Below, piece by piece: positions 42,918 through 52,090 of a stretch of 64,000 nt of DNA. Both the position numbers and the translations under genes were made by a program. The notes beneath the pieces were generated by a model that saw nothing but the letters and a program-made list of their open reading frames with translations, did not search any database and was not told the origin of the DNA. Each line of letters begins with the position of its first letter. Within the stretch, counting starts at the first letter, position 1. Origin of the DNA: Bradyrhizobium sp. sGM-13 (GTDB lineage: Bacteria; Pseudomonadota; Alphaproteobacteria; Rhizobiales; Xanthobacteraceae); contig NZ_JAGWDK010000002.1 in the NCBI RefSeq assembly GCF_018398875.1, positions 62,001 through 126,000 on the forward strand, in the 5' to 3' direction.

Positions 42918-43673
42918 CTATTTGACAGTGAAGCGGATCGGCTGCCTCACGACAACGAATTCGCCGGGAAACATTGCGGGCGGCGCAGGGAAGGGCTGCG
43001 CGCGCTTAAGAAGCGCGAGCGCTTCCTCATCAAGGGCGCCGGATCCCGAACTTTGAGTTACGCGCGCGCTGACAACCATTCCCTTGCGATCAAGCGTAAA
43101 CGACACCTGCGTCGTCCCTTGCTCGCGCCGCGACCGCGCGGTTTCCGGATATCGCTTGTTCTTCTCAACCAAAGCGAGGACCTGGGTTCGCCATGTTACG
43201 ACGGCCTCCGAATTTTTGTCATTCGGCACACCCTGGGTCGGCGCAACGGCGACCGGTGCGATCCGATCGTTAATCGCGGGCGGTGCCGATGTCGTGGTGG
43301 CCGCCGCCTGCTGCTGCGGCGTCACGTCAGGCTGCGGCTTGCTCTGCAAAGCCACAGCCGCGTCCGGATTGGGAGAGGGCGGCAAGTCGGGCGTTTCATC
43401 GGGCGGCGTCTCCTCGGGCTTCGCCACCGGCTGCGCCTCCGACGTCACCTGCTCCGGACCGGGCGCAATGTCGGTCGGCGTCGTCGTTGGTGCTGCGGCC
43501 AACGGTGCCAGATCGACCACGATCGCGCCCGAAGGTTCGGCAGCCACCGTGTCATCCACATCGCGCCAGGTGGCGAGCGTGGCAGTCAATCCGGCGTAGA
43601 CGCATAGCACCGTGAGACTGCTGAACATCCATCGTTGAAGGTCGGAACGGTCTTCGGCGGCAAGCTGCATCAT
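42918..43673 (-). CDS. tonB: Energy transducer TonB
   Basis: The 251-aa protein has an N-terminal membrane helix (MFSSLTVLCVYAGLTATLA), a long Pro/Ala/Glu-rich periplasmic spacer (about residues 45-145) and a TonB C-terminal domain (VEKNKRYPETARSRREQGTTQVSFTLDRKG, ending FVVVRQPIRFTVK). TonB transmits inner-membrane proton force to the outer-membrane receptor. It is the last gene of the exbB-exbD-tonB operon, overlapping exbD by 4 bases, and is convergent with the receptor gene (46 bases apart). Confidence 0.9.
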   Translation of the reverse strand: MMQLAAEDRSDLQRWMFSSLTVLCVYAGLTATLATWRDVDDTVAAEPSGAIVVDLAPLAAAPTTTPTDIAPGPEQVTSEAQPVAKPEETPPDETPDLPPSPNPDAAVALQSKPQPDVTPQQQAAATTTSAPPAINDRIAPVAVAPTQGVPNDKNSEAVVTWRTQVLALVEKNKRYPETARSRREQGTTQVSFTLDRKGMVVSARVTQSSGSGALDEEALALLKRAQPFPAPPAMFPGEFVVVRQPIRFTVK

Positions 43674-44095
43674 GGCGATGAGGCTTGCTCCATTCCAACC
43701 AGGGCGACCTTGAGGTAGCCGGCGGCCCGCAGCATGTTCATGACCTGCATCACCTCGCCATAGGGGACGAGCTTGTCGGCGCGCAGGAAAATGCGGGTAT
43801 CCTTCTGGCCGCTGGTGCTCGCATCGAGCGCGCCGGGCAGTGCGCTACGCCCCACGGTTTCGTTCCCGACGGAAAGCGACAGGTCCGGCTTCACCGTCAG
43901 ATAGACCGGCTTGTCCGGCCGCGGCTGCGGCTGCGCGTTCGACGCCGGAAGATCGACGGCGACATCGACGGTCGCAAGCGGGGCTGCAACCATGAAGATG
44001 ATGAGCAGAACGAGGATGACGTCGATGAACGGCGTCACGTTGATCTCATGGACTTCGGCGAGATCGCCGTTGCCTTGGTTCAGACTGGCGGCCAT
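43670..44095 (-). CDS. exbD: Biopolymer transport protein ExbD
   Basis: The 141-aa protein has the single ExbD/TolR membrane helix INVTPFIDVILVLLIIFMVAAPLA, with the essential Asp in FIDV. The periplasmic domain follows (KPVYLTVKPDLSLSVGNETV, RADKLVPYGEVMQVMNMLRAAGY). It forms the proton channel with ExbB. It starts 5 bases after the exbB stop. The operon order is exbB-exbD-tonB. Confidence 0.9.
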   Translation of the reverse strand: MAASLNQGNGDLAEVHEINVTPFIDVILVLLIIFMVAAPLATVDVAVDLPASNAQPQPRPDKPVYLTVKPDLSLSVGNETVGRSALPGALDASTSGQKDTRIFLRADKLVPYGEVMQVMNMLRAAGYLKVALVGMEQASSP

Positions 44096-44100
44096 GGCTG

Positions 44101-44982
44101 CTACTCCGCCGCTGCGAGGTGCCGCCGCACCAGCATGGTGCCGCTATCGAGGTCGCGGCCGACCAGTCGCGTAATCTCTGCGGATCCATCCCCGAGCAGC
44201 GCCCGGTAGGAGGCGATCTGGCGTGCAAAGAGATTGTAGATCATGACGGCGGGAATCGCCGCCACCAGCCCGAGCGCCGTCGCCAGCAGCGCCTCGGCGA
44301 TTCCGGGCGCGACCACGGCGAGGTTGGTGGTTTGCGACTTCGATATTCCGATAAAGCTGTTCATGATTCCCCAGACCGTGCCGAACAGTCCGACGAAGGG
44401 GCCGGTCGATCCGATGGTCGCAAGCACACCGGTGCCTAGTCCGATGCGCCTGCTTGCCGCCGCCTCGATCTGCTGCAGCCGGGAGGCGATCCTTGCCTTG
44501 ATCCCCTCCTTGTCCATTCGATCGGTGCTCAATCTCAATTCTGCCAGGGCACCGTCGAGCAACTGGGCAACTGCGCCCTCGGGGACCTGCCGCACGGCGT
44601 CTTCCACGTTTCGGACGTTGGCGAGCTCGCGTAAGGCATGTCGGGCATTCCGTCGCGCCTTGCTCAGCTCGATCGTCTTTGCGAGCCACACCGTCCAGGT
44701 GACCGCGGTGGCAAATACCAGACCGATCATCACCGCTTTGACGACGACGTCGGCTTGCATGAACATGCCCCAGGGGCTGAGGTCGCGGGGCAGCGCTGCA
44801 GCCGCGATCACTGTCGTTTCCGTTGCGTCCTGGGCGGCGGCCGGGAATGGCAGCAACAGCAGCGGAAGTGACACAAGCGGAAGTGACAAAAGCGGAACGC
44901 TGCGGCGGAGTTTCAGGCCAACTGGAGTTTTGACAGGGGTGGACGGAACAGCGCCACGTCGAAATGCCTTCCAAAATCGCAT
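44101..44982 (-). CDS. exbB: Biopolymer transport protein ExbB (long form)
   Basis: The protein from ATG 44982 is about 293 aa. It carries a signal-anchor-like N-terminal segment (SVPLLSLPLVSLPLLLLPFPAAAQ), then the three MotA/TolQ/ExbB helices: MFMQADVVVKAVMIGLVFATAVTW, GVLATIGSTGPFVGLFGTVWGIMNSF and VVAPGIAEALLATALGLVAAIPAVMIYN. An in-frame start at 45030 falls inside the operator element, so 44982 (AGAGGC upstream) is preferred. It opens the operon. Confidence 0.9.
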   Translation of the reverse strand: MRFWKAFRRGAVPSTPVKTPVGLKLRRSVPLLSLPLVSLPLLLLPFPAAAQDATETTVIAAAALPRDLSPWGMFMQADVVVKAVMIGLVFATAVTWTVWLAKTIELSKARRNARHALRELANVRNVEDAVRQVPEGAVAQLLDGALAELRLSTDRMDKEGIKARIASRLQQIEAAASRRIGLGTGVLATIGSTGPFVGLFGTVWGIMNSFIGISKSQTTNLAVVAPGIAEALLATALGLVAAIPAVMIYNLFARQIASYRALLGDGSAEITRLVGRDLDSGTMLVRRHLAAAE

Positions 44983-45306
44983 CGATCTGCCTCTGCACGC
45001 GATTAATGTCTCAGCCTCATTGTGTAGCATCGCCTACGTCTTGGTGCAAACGCTATAGGCCAACGCACCAGGCTCGATGGTGCATGCAGGGTCCGCTGCA
45101 ATTTAGGGTTAATGGATTTGCAAGCCGCGATCCGGCGGAGAAGCCTGGCCTAACTGCGCTGAGGAACTCCGGATCGCCGGCGACGGTTGGCCGCCCTTCC
45201 GGTTTTTCTGCCGCAATTGTCAATTGCCGGGCTTGCCGTCGGTGGTGTAAAGCGGCGCATCGGCGCTGGCTTGGGAAGGCGCCGTTCCGCCCCCGGGAAC
45301 TACTTG
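44983..45306. other. Divergent intergenic region between exbB and ccmI
   Basis: Apart from the operator-like element at 45023-45046, the 324 bases hold no recognised hairpin or repeat. The promoter of the ccm operon must lie here, but no confident -35/-10 was found. Confidence 0.4.
45023..45046 (-). promoter_or_regulatory. Shared 24-nt operator-like element, exbB copy
   Basis: Core GTAGCATCGCCTAC (45024-45037). On the minus strand it sits between a possible -35 TTGCAC and -10 TACACA, 41 bases upstream of the exbB start codon at 44982. It matches the element at 39634-39657 with four substitutions in 24. Confidence 0.65.
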
Positions 45307-46413
45307 ATGACGCTGTGGTTTGTGTTCGCGCTGATGACGGTCGCGGCAATTTTTGCCGTGCTTTGGCCGTTGAGCCGCGGCTCCTCTGCGCAGGCCGGCG
45401 GCAGCGAGGCGGTCGTCTACAAGGATCAGCTCGCCGAGATCGACCGCGATGTCGCAGCCGGGCTGATCGGCTCGTCCGAAGCCGAGGCGGCGCGGGTCGA
45501 AATCGGCCGCCGCCTGCTCGCAGCCGCGGACGGCGAGCGCACCCTGCCGGCGCGCGCCAACCTTGGCCTGCGCCGCGCCTCGGCCATCGTCGCGTTGGTG
45601 GGGTTGCCGATCGCGGCAGTGACGTTCTACCTCGCGCTTGGATCGCCGCGTCTCGGTGACTTCCCGCTCGCCTCGCGCACCCGTATGGCGGACGTCAGCC
45701 AGCCGCTCGAAAACATGGTGGCGCAGGTCGAAGCGCATCTCGAGAAAAATCCGACCGACGGTCGCGGCTGGACCGTGCTGGCGCCGGTGCTGGCGCGGCT
45801 CGGTCGCTTCGATGACGCGGTCCGGGCCTACCGCAACGTGATTCAACATGCTGGCGATAGCGCCGAGCGCCGCTCCGATCTCGGTGAGGCGCTGGTCACC
45901 AGTGCGGGCGGCGTCGTCACGGCGGAGGCTAAGGCCGAATTCGAGCGTGCGGTGGCGCAAAACGCCGACGATCCCAGGGCCAGCTATTTCCTCGGGCTCG
46001 CTGCCGAGCAGGACGGCCGGAAGGCCGACGCTGCGGCGATCTGGCGGGCGATGCTGTCAAAGGCGCCGGCGGATGCGCCGTGGCGGCCGCTGATCGAGAC
46101 GGCGCTGGCCCGGGTCGGTGGCGCCCCCGTCGCGCCGGCGCTCTCCGATGATGCAATGGCCGCCGCCAGGGACATGAACGAGGCCGACCGCGGGACGATG
46201 GTCCGCGGCATGGTCGATCGGCTGGCGGCGCGGCTGAAGCAGGACGGCAGCGATGTCGAGGGTTGGTTGCGGCTGGTGCGGGCCTATATAGTGATGGGCG
46301 AACGCGACAAGGCGACGAACGCGCGCATCGAAGCGCGCCAGGCGGTCGCGGGCGATGCCGAACGTTTGCGCAAGCTCAATGAGGGCCTGAAAAATCTCGG
46401 GCTTGATGGGTAG
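45307..46413 (+). CDS. ccmI: Cytochrome c maturation protein CcmI (CycH)
   Basis: The 368-aa protein is the apocytochrome c chaperone of system I. It has two membrane helices ([20 protein letters not shown] and [19 protein letters not shown]) and a cytoplasmic loop with [23 protein letters not shown], the CcmI signature. The periplasmic TPR region begins at [19 protein letters not shown]. The ATG at 45307 is preferred; an in-frame start at 45187 adds 40 residues. It opens the cycHJKL-order operon known from B. japonicum. Confidence 0.92.
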   Translation: MTLWFVFALMTVAAIFAVLWPLSRGSSAQAGGSEAVVYKDQLAEIDRDVAAGLIGSSEAEAARVEIGRRLLAAADGERTLPARANLGLRRASAIVALVGLPIAAVTFYLALGSPRLGDFPLASRTRMADVSQPLENMVAQVEAHLEKNPTDGRGWTVLAPVLARLGRFDDAVRAYRNVIQHAGDSAERRSDLGEALVTSAGGVVTAEAKAEFERAVAQNADDPRASYFLGLAAEQDGRKADAAAIWRAMLSKAPADAPWRPLIETALARVGGAPVAPALSDDAMAAARDMNEADRGTMVRGMVDRLAARLKQDGSDVEGWLRLVRAYIVMGERDKATNARIEARQAVAGDAERLRKLNEGLKNLGLDG

Positions 46414-46454
46414 AGCCGGATGGCGGGACCCAAAGACGAAGGCAGGGGATATTG

Positions 46455-46946
46455 ATGACGCGCAAGCAGCGGCGTTTGACCATGATCTGCGGTTCGCTTG
46501 CGGTGCTTGCGGTCGCGGCGGCGCTGGTGCTGAACGCGATGCGCGATTCCATCGTGTTCTTTTCCACGCCGACTATGGCGGCGGAAAAGCAGATCCCGCC
46601 CGGCAAGCGGTTCCGCCTCGGCGGCCTGGTGCAGCCGGGCTCGCTGGTGCGCGGCGACAACCTTGCCGTGAACTTCAGCATCGCCGACGGCAGCGCCACG
46701 CTGCCCGTCGCCTATAAGGGAATGTTGCCGGACCTGTTCCGCGAAGGGCAGGGCGTCGTCGCCGAGGGCGCGCTCGATGCGTCAGGCGTGTTCAAGGCCG
46801 ATACCGTGCTGGCCAAGCATGACGAGACCTATATGCCCAGGGACGTCGCCGACGCCCTGAAGAAGCAGGGGCACTGGAAGGACGACTATGGCGCAAAGCC
46901 CGGCGCCACGGCCGCATCTGCGCCGGTGCAGGGGACCGCGAAGTGA
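46455..46946 (+). CDS. ccmE: Haem chaperone CcmE (CycJ)
   Basis: The 163-aa protein is a periplasmic haem chaperone anchored by one N-terminal helix ([21 protein letters not shown]). The covalent haem ligand is H122 in the motif KHDETYMP. It passes haem from CcmC to CcmF. ATG 46455 has AGGGG upstream. Its stop overlaps the ccmF GTG start by 4 bases. Confidence 0.95.
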   Translation: MTRKQRRLTMICGSLAVLAVAAALVLNAMRDSIVFFSTPTMAAEKQIPPGKRFRLGGLVQPGSLVRGDNLAVNFSIADGSATLPVAYKGMLPDLFREGQGVVAEGALDASGVFKADTVLAKHDETYMPRDVADALKKQGHWKDDYGAKPGATAASAPVQGTAK

Positions 46947-48925
46947 TCGCGGAAGCCGGGCATTACGCGCTGGTGCTGGCGCTTGCACTTGCGCTGATCC
47001 AGTCCACGGTGCCGATGCTGGGCGCGCGCTGGGGCGATCCTGCACTGATGAATGTCGCGCGCTCCACGGCGCTGGCGCAATTGCTGTTCGTGGCGGCCTC
47101 GTTCACGGCCCTGGTGATGCTGCACGTCGCCTCGGATTTCTCCGTCGTTAACGTCTTCGAGAATTCGCACTCGATGAAGCCGTTGCTCTACAAGATCACC
47201 GGCGTGTGGGGCAATCACGAAGGATCGATGCTGCTATGGGTGGCGATCCTGGCGCTGTTCGGCGGCCTGGTTGCCGCTTTCGGCAACAATTTGCCGCTGT
47301 CGCTGCGCGCCCATGTGCTGGCCGTGCAGGGCTGGATCGCGGCTGCGTTCTATCTGTTCATCCTGCTCACGTCGAACCCGTTCCTGCGCATCGCGAGCCC
47401 GCCGATCGAGGGCCGCGACCTCAATCCGGTGCTGCAGGACATTGGGCTGGCCGTGCATCCGCCGATGCTTTATCTCGGCTATGTCGGCTTTTCGATCTCG
47501 TTCTCGTTCGCGATCGCCGCCTTGATCGAAGGCCGGATCGACGCGGCCTGGGCGCGCTGGGTGCGGCCGTGGACGCTCGTGGCGTGGATATTCCTCACGC
47601 TCGGCATCGCCATGGGTTCTTACTGGGCCTATTACGAACTCGGCTGGGGGGGCTGGTGGTTCTGGGATCCGGTCGAGAACGCTTCGCTGATGCCCTGGCT
47701 CGCGGGCACCGCGCTGTTGCATTCCGCCGTCGTGATGGAAAAGCGCAACGCGCTGAAGGTCTGGACGATCCTGCTGTCGATCCTGGCATTTTCGCTGTCG
47801 CTGCTTGGCACCTTTCTGGTGCGCTCGGGCGTGCTGACCTCGGTGCACGCGTTCGCGACCGATCCCTCGCGCGGCGTATTCATCCTGCTGATCCTGTGCC
47901 TGTTCATCGGCGGCAGTCTTACGCTGTACGCCTGGCGCGCCCCGGCACTGAAGCAGGGCGGGCTGTTCGCGCCGGTCTCGCGCGAGGGCGCGCTGGTGCT
48001 CAACAATCTCTTTCTCACCTCCGCCTGCGCCACCGTGTTCATCGGAACGCTGTATCCGCTGGCGCTGGAAGTGCTGACCGGCGACAAGATTTCGGTCGGC
48101 GCACCGTTTTTCAACCTGACCTTTGGGCCGCTGTTCGTGCCGCTCCTGGTCGCCATGCCGTTTGCGCCGCTGCTGGCCTGGAAGCGTGGCGATCTCCTCG
48201 GCGCGGCGCAGCGGCTGACCGCGGCCGGCATCGCGGCGCTGGTCGCGATTGCGGTGCTGTTTGCATGGACCCATGGCGGAGCCACGCTCGCCCCGCTGGC
48301 GATCGGGCTTGCTATATTCGTGATTGGCGGCGCCTTGAGTGATCTCGCCGAACGCACGGCGCTGTTCCGCGTTCCCTTCGCCACCGCGATGGCCCGTGCG
48401 CGCGGGCTACCGCGCGCGACCTGGGGCACGGCGTTCGCGCATGCCGGCATTGGCGTCGCGCTGATCGGCATCGTCTGCGAGACCACCTGGAATAGCGAAT
48501 ATATCGGCACGATGAAGCCGCGCGATATCGCAAGCGTCGCCGGCTATCAGTTGAAGCTCGACGACATCACGCAACGGCAGGGACCGAACTTCCGTGAGAT
48601 GATCGCGCAGTTTACGGTCAGCCACGACGGCGAAACGCTCGAGGTGATGACGCCATCGAAGCGCAACTTCACCACGCGGGACTCGTCGACGACCGAGGCC
48701 GCGCTGCTGACCCGCGGCGCCAGCCAGCTCTACGTTTCGCTCGGCGACACCAATGCGGAAGGTGCCATCGCCGTGCGCATCTATCACAAGCCGCTGGTGC
48801 TTCTGATCTGGTGGGGCCCTGTCCTGATGGCGTTCGGCGGCCTGCTGTCGCTCTCGGATCGCCGCCTGCGGGTCGGCGCGCCCAAACCGGCCAAGGCCGC
48901 CCGCGCGCTGCAGCCGGCGGAGTAG
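46943..48925 (+). CDS. ccmF: Haem lyase subunit CcmF (CycK)
   Basis: The 660-aa polytopic protein has about 14 helices. The tryptophan-rich WWD haem-handling segment is [19 protein letters not shown] near residues 233-252, and [12 protein letters not shown] near 90 matches the family. It ligates haem to apocytochrome c with CcmH and CcmI. GTG 46943 is the coupled start. The C-terminus ([16 protein letters not shown]) is typical. Confidence 0.95.
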   Translation: MIAEAGHYALVLALALALIQSTVPMLGARWGDPALMNVARSTALAQLLFVAASFTALVMLHVASDFSVVNVFENSHSMKPLLYKITGVWGNHEGSMLLWVAILALFGGLVAAFGNNLPLSLRAHVLAVQGWIAAAFYLFILLTSNPFLRIASPPIEGRDLNPVLQDIGLAVHPPMLYLGYVGFSISFSFAIAALIEGRIDAAWARWVRPWTLVAWIFLTLGIAMGSYWAYYELGWGGWWFWDPVENASLMPWLAGTALLHSAVVMEKRNALKVWTILLSILAFSLSLLGTFLVRSGVLTSVHAFATDPSRGVFILLILCLFIGGSLTLYAWRAPALKQGGLFAPVSREGALVLNNLFLTSACATVFIGTLYPLALEVLTGDKISVGAPFFNLTFGPLFVPLLVAMPFAPLLAWKRGDLLGAAQRLTAAGIAALVAIAVLFAWTHGGATLAPLAIGLAIFVIGGALSDLAERTALFRVPFATAMARARGLPRATWGTAFAHAGIGVALIGIVCETTWNSEYIGTMKPRDIASVAGYQLKLDDITQRQGPNFREMIAQFTVSHDGETLEVMTPSKRNFTTRDSSTTEAALLTRGASQLYVSLGDTNAEGAIAVRIYHKPLVLLIWWGPVLMAFGGLLSLSDRRLRVGAPKPAKAARALQPAE

Positions 48926-48929
48926 TGCC

Positions 48930-49427
48930 TTGAAGCGCCTCATTGCAGCATGTGTGCTGGTTGTCGCCGCGACGCTCTGCGGGCCGGCTCACGCCGTCCA
49001 GCCCGACGAGATCATGGCCGATCCGGCAAAGGAGGCGCGAGCCCGCGACCTCTCGCGCGAGCTGCGCTGCATGGTGTGCCAGAACCAGTCGATCGACGAT
49101 TCCGACGCCCCGCTGGCGCGCGACCTGCGCCTGTTGGTGCGCGAGCGGATCGCCTCCGGCGACAGCGACAGCCAGGTGATCGACTTTCTGGTCGCGCGCT
49201 ATGGCGAGTTCGTGCTGCTGAAGCCGCGCTTCACGCCCCATACGCTGCTGCTCTGGCTGCTGCCGCCGCTCGCGTTGGCCGGAGGCGGGCTGGCGCTCTG
49301 GTTCTACAGTCGCCGCCGTTCGAATACCGGCAGCGTGACCGATCCTTCGCTGTTGCATCTGACGGAGGAGGAACAGACGAGGCTGGAGCGCTTGCTCGCA
49401 CCCGATGCGCCGGACAAGAAGCCTTAA
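48930..49427 (+). CDS. ccmH: Cytochrome c maturation thiol protein CcmH (CycL)
   Basis: The 165-aa protein has a signal peptide (LIAACVLVVAATLCGPAHA) and the redox motif LRCMVCQNQ with C47 and C50. These reduce the CxxCH haem-attachment cysteines of apocytochrome c. A C-terminal membrane helix (LLLWLLPPLALAGGGLALWFY) anchors it. The start is TTG 48930, 5 bases after ccmF. Confidence 0.93.
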   Translation: MKRLIAACVLVVAATLCGPAHAVQPDEIMADPAKEARARDLSRELRCMVCQNQSIDDSDAPLARDLRLLVRERIASGDSDSQVIDFLVARYGEFVLLKPRFTPHTLLLWLLPPLALAGGGLALWFYSRRRSNTGSVTDPSLLHLTEEEQTRLERLLAPDAPDKKP

Positions 49428-49502
49428 ACCCGCCATTGCAAGCGGGCAGGGTTGCTATGACATTCCCCCTGTCAAAATAAACATAACTAGGGGAGACGGG
49501 AC

Positions 49503-50027
49503 ATGGCCTTTTCACTCTACGACGCCAGCGTAGCGAACTATCTGCAGACCCTTGGCGCGGTCGGCGGCTTCCTCGAGCGCGGTCTTACGCATTTTCGCGA
49601 CAACAACATCGATCCGGAGACCATGGTCGAAGCGCGTCTGGCGCCGGACATGCTACCGCTACGTTTCCAGATCATCTCCGTCGCCCAGCATTCGCGCGGC
49701 GCTATCGAGGGCGTGCAAAGCGGAGAGTTTCGTCCGCCCGCGTCCGACACGCCGTACGATTATGCGGGATTGCAGGGATTGGTCGCGCAAACCCGCGAGG
49801 CTCTGGAGGGCTGGACTCCGGAGGCAGTCAATGCGCTCGGCGGCCGCGACGTCGTCTTTCACGTCGGTGATCACAAGCTGCCCTTCACCGCGGAGGGCTT
49901 CCTGATGTCGTTCTCGCTGCCCAATTTCTATTTCCACGCCACCACCGCCTACGACATCCTGCGCACCAACGGCGTGCCGCTCGGCAAGCGCGATTTCATG
50001 GGCCGGCTGAAGATGAAGAAGAGCTGA
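49503..50027 (+). CDS. DUF1993 family protein
   Basis: The 174-aa protein matches DUF1993, a DinB-like helical bundle family of unknown function. The N-terminus reads LYDASVANYLQTLGAVGGFLERG, with DMLPLRFQIISVAQHSRGAIEG and the C-terminal FLMSFSLPNFYFHATTAYDILRTNGVPLGKRDF, which carries a conserved histidine. A GGGAGAC sequence precedes ATG 49503. Confidence 0.88.
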   Translation: MAFSLYDASVANYLQTLGAVGGFLERGLTHFRDNNIDPETMVEARLAPDMLPLRFQIISVAQHSRGAIEGVQSGEFRPPASDTPYDYAGLQGLVAQTREALEGWTPEAVNALGGRDVVFHVGDHKLPFTAEGFLMSFSLPNFYFHATTAYDILRTNGVPLGKRDFMGRLKMKKS

Positions 50028-50052
50028 GGCGGGTCTTCGGGCGAGGGGTGCG

Positions 50053-50193
50053 ATTGTTGCGCGTCCCCGCAACGATGCGCTCGACACCAACTTCCAGAAT
50101 TACGTCGACGTGGTCGGCTTCTTCGATCCGGCCAATACGGATACGTTAGAATTCGTATTCGACATCAACGGCAACGGCATCCAGATCAGCTAA
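50053..50193 (+). pseudogene. C-terminal remnant of an unidentified protein
   Basis: The frame ending at TAA 50191-50193 reads NFQNYVDVVGFFDPANTD followed by LEFVFDINGNGIQIS. It has no start codon or ribosome site, and the frame before about 50053 looks random. The acidic strand pattern suggests the tail of a lost protein. It could be coincidence. Confidence 0.3.
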
Positions 50194-50212
50194 AGCTGTA
50201 GGAAACAAAGAA

Positions 50213-50241
50213 AACGGCGCAGGAGGAGCTCCTGCGCCGTT
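50213..50241. terminator. Strong bidirectional terminator hairpin
   Basis: AACGGCGCAGGAG and CTCCTGCGCCGTT form a perfect 13-bp stem around a GAG loop. CGTTTTTC follows on the plus strand and TTCTTTG on the minus strand. It lies just beyond the stop of the 237-aa gene at 50262. Confidence 0.85.
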
Positions 50242-50261
50242 CGTTTTTCAGATTGTCGCTG

Positions 50262-50975
50262 CTACTGACCTATCAGCGCGTCGCGCTGCGCGATGAGGCT
50301 CGCACGAGCGTCGCTGTTGTCCCGGATGTCGTTCGCGATGAAATCCATCATGCCACGTCTAGTCGCCAAAGACTTCTGCTGATCTTCGACTGATGTTGCG
50401 ATGCCTTCCTTCCGAGTCGTCACTGTGCCGTCGCCCCGGAAATTGTACTGGATACCGTCTTTCACGAACCCATAGGTAAAGTTTGGGCCAAGAGGAGGCA
50501 GTGTCCGGCCGGCGTCCTTTAACATCTGCAATGCCTTCGCGGTATCCGCAGCGTTGAGCGTTATTTCGGGAGATATCGGAGAGTTCAGCATCTTGTCGTA
50601 GCCTTCTTGAAGCGCTCTGAGCGCAGCTTTGTTCGTGGCCTGCCTTGCGTCCTGCAAGTCGAGCAAAGTGAATTGACTGTTGATTTTGGCCAATTCGCCC
50701 CGGCGATGCACGGCCTGTATGCCTGCAGCGAAACGATCCTCGCCTGCTTGCAACAAGGCGTTCACGGCTTGCTGTGCGGCGTCCGGGCCTTGCTTGGCGG
50801 CAGCCAGCAGACGATCCAGGGCGTCCCGCGACAACGACACCTGCGTGGCCGGGCCACGGTCGCTGTCGTTCGGCGTCGTGTTCGATGCGGGCTGTTTGGC
50901 GTTGTCGTCCCCGTCGAGAGCCGTATAGGCGAGGGGATTCAATGTGGCGGCTTGGCTGGAAACGGCGCTGACCAT
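50262..50975 (-). CDS. Hypothetical protein (237 aa)
   Basis: I do not recognise the family. The N-terminus (MVSAVSSQAATLNPLAYTAL) is polar with no signal peptide, followed by a disordered segment and VSLSRDALDRLLAAAKQ. A long helical middle (RELAKINSQFTLLDLQDARQATNKAALRALQEGYDKML) and a C-terminal part with FTYGFVKDGIQYNFRGDGTVTTRKEG follow. The VSLSRDAL-type segment recalls flagellar or secreted rhizobial proteins, but that is weak. GGAAG precedes the ATG. A strong terminator follows it, so it is monocistronic. Confidence 0.65.
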   Translation of the reverse strand: MVSAVSSQAATLNPLAYTALDGDDNAKQPASNTTPNDSDRGPATQVSLSRDALDRLLAAAKQGPDAAQQAVNALLQAGEDRFAAGIQAVHRRGELAKINSQFTLLDLQDARQATNKAALRALQEGYDKMLNSPISPEITLNAADTAKALQMLKDAGRTLPPLGPNFTYGFVKDGIQYNFRGDGTVTTRKEGIATSVEDQQKSLATRRGMMDFIANDIRDNSDARASLIAQRDALIGQ

Positions 50976-51563
50976 GGTTTTCTTCCTGATCTTGTCGTTG
51001 ACGGCGATGATTGAAGTTCGCCTTCGGCGACCCGCAACCTCGCTCTTACTGTTCGTGCAGAGGTTGTGGCACGAAAATGGCTAACGAAAGCCTTATCTAA
51101 CGAAAGCCTTATGATGGCTTCGGTCGACGGCTGTCGAATTCGACATGTTGACAACAAGTTAATATCGTCAATCGCAACTGCGAGCCGATTGTTCGGGCTC
51201 ACTTGTTGCTTTCCGGTAGCCAGCTCCTCAGCCCTGCGCGCAAATGAAATAAAAATGAAATGATCTCGCGGACGTCGATCCGTGCGCGAAAGTTTTCAAA
51301 ACTCAAGTGCCTGCGGCGTTGCGAATGCTCGAAAGATGATTTTGATCTTGCGCAACATAAGGTTGCATGAAATGCTCTCACAACTTCACTGCAATCGAAG
51401 CGCAGCCTAAGTTGGTTGGTCTTCTAGAAGTATCGATAAGCGATACCGCGGGGTAGTTATGGATTGCCGTGCGAGCAGCGCCAGCGGCGCGCGGGGTTTC
51501 ATCGGCAGGCGAGGATGACAAGGGCGGCGCCCGCTGGCTGCGGAAAATTCGGTTTGACGCAAT
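50976..51563. other. Long intergenic region with a 16-bp tandem repeat
   Basis: The 588 bases are AT-richer than the surroundings and contain no supported gene. CTAACGAAAGCCTTAT occurs twice in perfect tandem (51081-51096 and 51097-51112). The promoter of the 237-aa gene should be near 51000. No mobile-element ends were seen. Confidence 0.5.
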
Positions 51564-52079
51564 TCACCCACGCAGGATGTTCCAGCCCGCCCAGGCGAGG
51601 ATGCCGATGTTCAGATACATCGTGGCCGCCATGCCGAACGCCCGATACAGCGGGTGGATCCGGTAGCCGATCCAGAATGCGAACCGGGCGACGATGAACA
51701 CTATGGTCGCCGCAGCGATGACTTTCATCTGGCTGGCCGGCAGACCGACGCTCAGAGCCAATGTGCCGATGACGAACAGCACATATTGCTGCAGCGTGTT
51801 GTCGAGCACACGTCCGTTGATCAGTGTTGCCTGATCCTCCTTGTGCAGCGTCGGATCGATCGCTTCGCTGAGGAAGCGGTTGTTGGCGACGGTGATGGTG
51901 CCGACCATCAGCGGGGCCGCGGCAAGGGCGTTTGCCTTCAGGGTATAGGCAAGTCGACCGGCGGCATCGGTCAAGGCCGAGGTATCCGCCCAGATCTGCG
52001 AGATGCCGGCTATTGCGGCCACCATGCTCAACACGCCGCTGGCGGCGCCGATTGCAACGGTTTTCTGTTCATGGGTCAT
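51564..52079 (-). CDS. MAPEG-family membrane protein
   Basis: The protein of about 171 aa has four hydrophobic helices and the MAPEG pattern: ANALAAAPLMVGTITVANNRF, then RVLDNTLQQYVLFVIGTLAL and ARFAFWIGYRIHPLYRAFGMAATMY. The motif ERxxxNxxE of some MAPEG proteins is replaced by NGRVLDNTLQQ. The family includes glutathione transferases and unknown-function members. It starts 11 bases after the 146-aa gene. Confidence 0.8.
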   Translation of the reverse strand: MTHEQKTVAIGAASGVLSMVAAIAGISQIWADTSALTDAAGRLAYTLKANALAAAPLMVGTITVANNRFLSEAIDPTLHKEDQATLINGRVLDNTLQQYVLFVIGTLALSVGLPASQMKVIAAATIVFIVARFAFWIGYRIHPLYRAFGMAATMYLNIGILAWAGWNILRG

Positions 52080-52090
52080 GGGGGTCTCCA

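Noticed and set aside
44982..45030. An upstream in-frame ATG for exbB at 45030
   Set aside because: It falls inside the shared operator element and the predicted promoter; the ATG at 44982 has a ribosome site and suits the protein.
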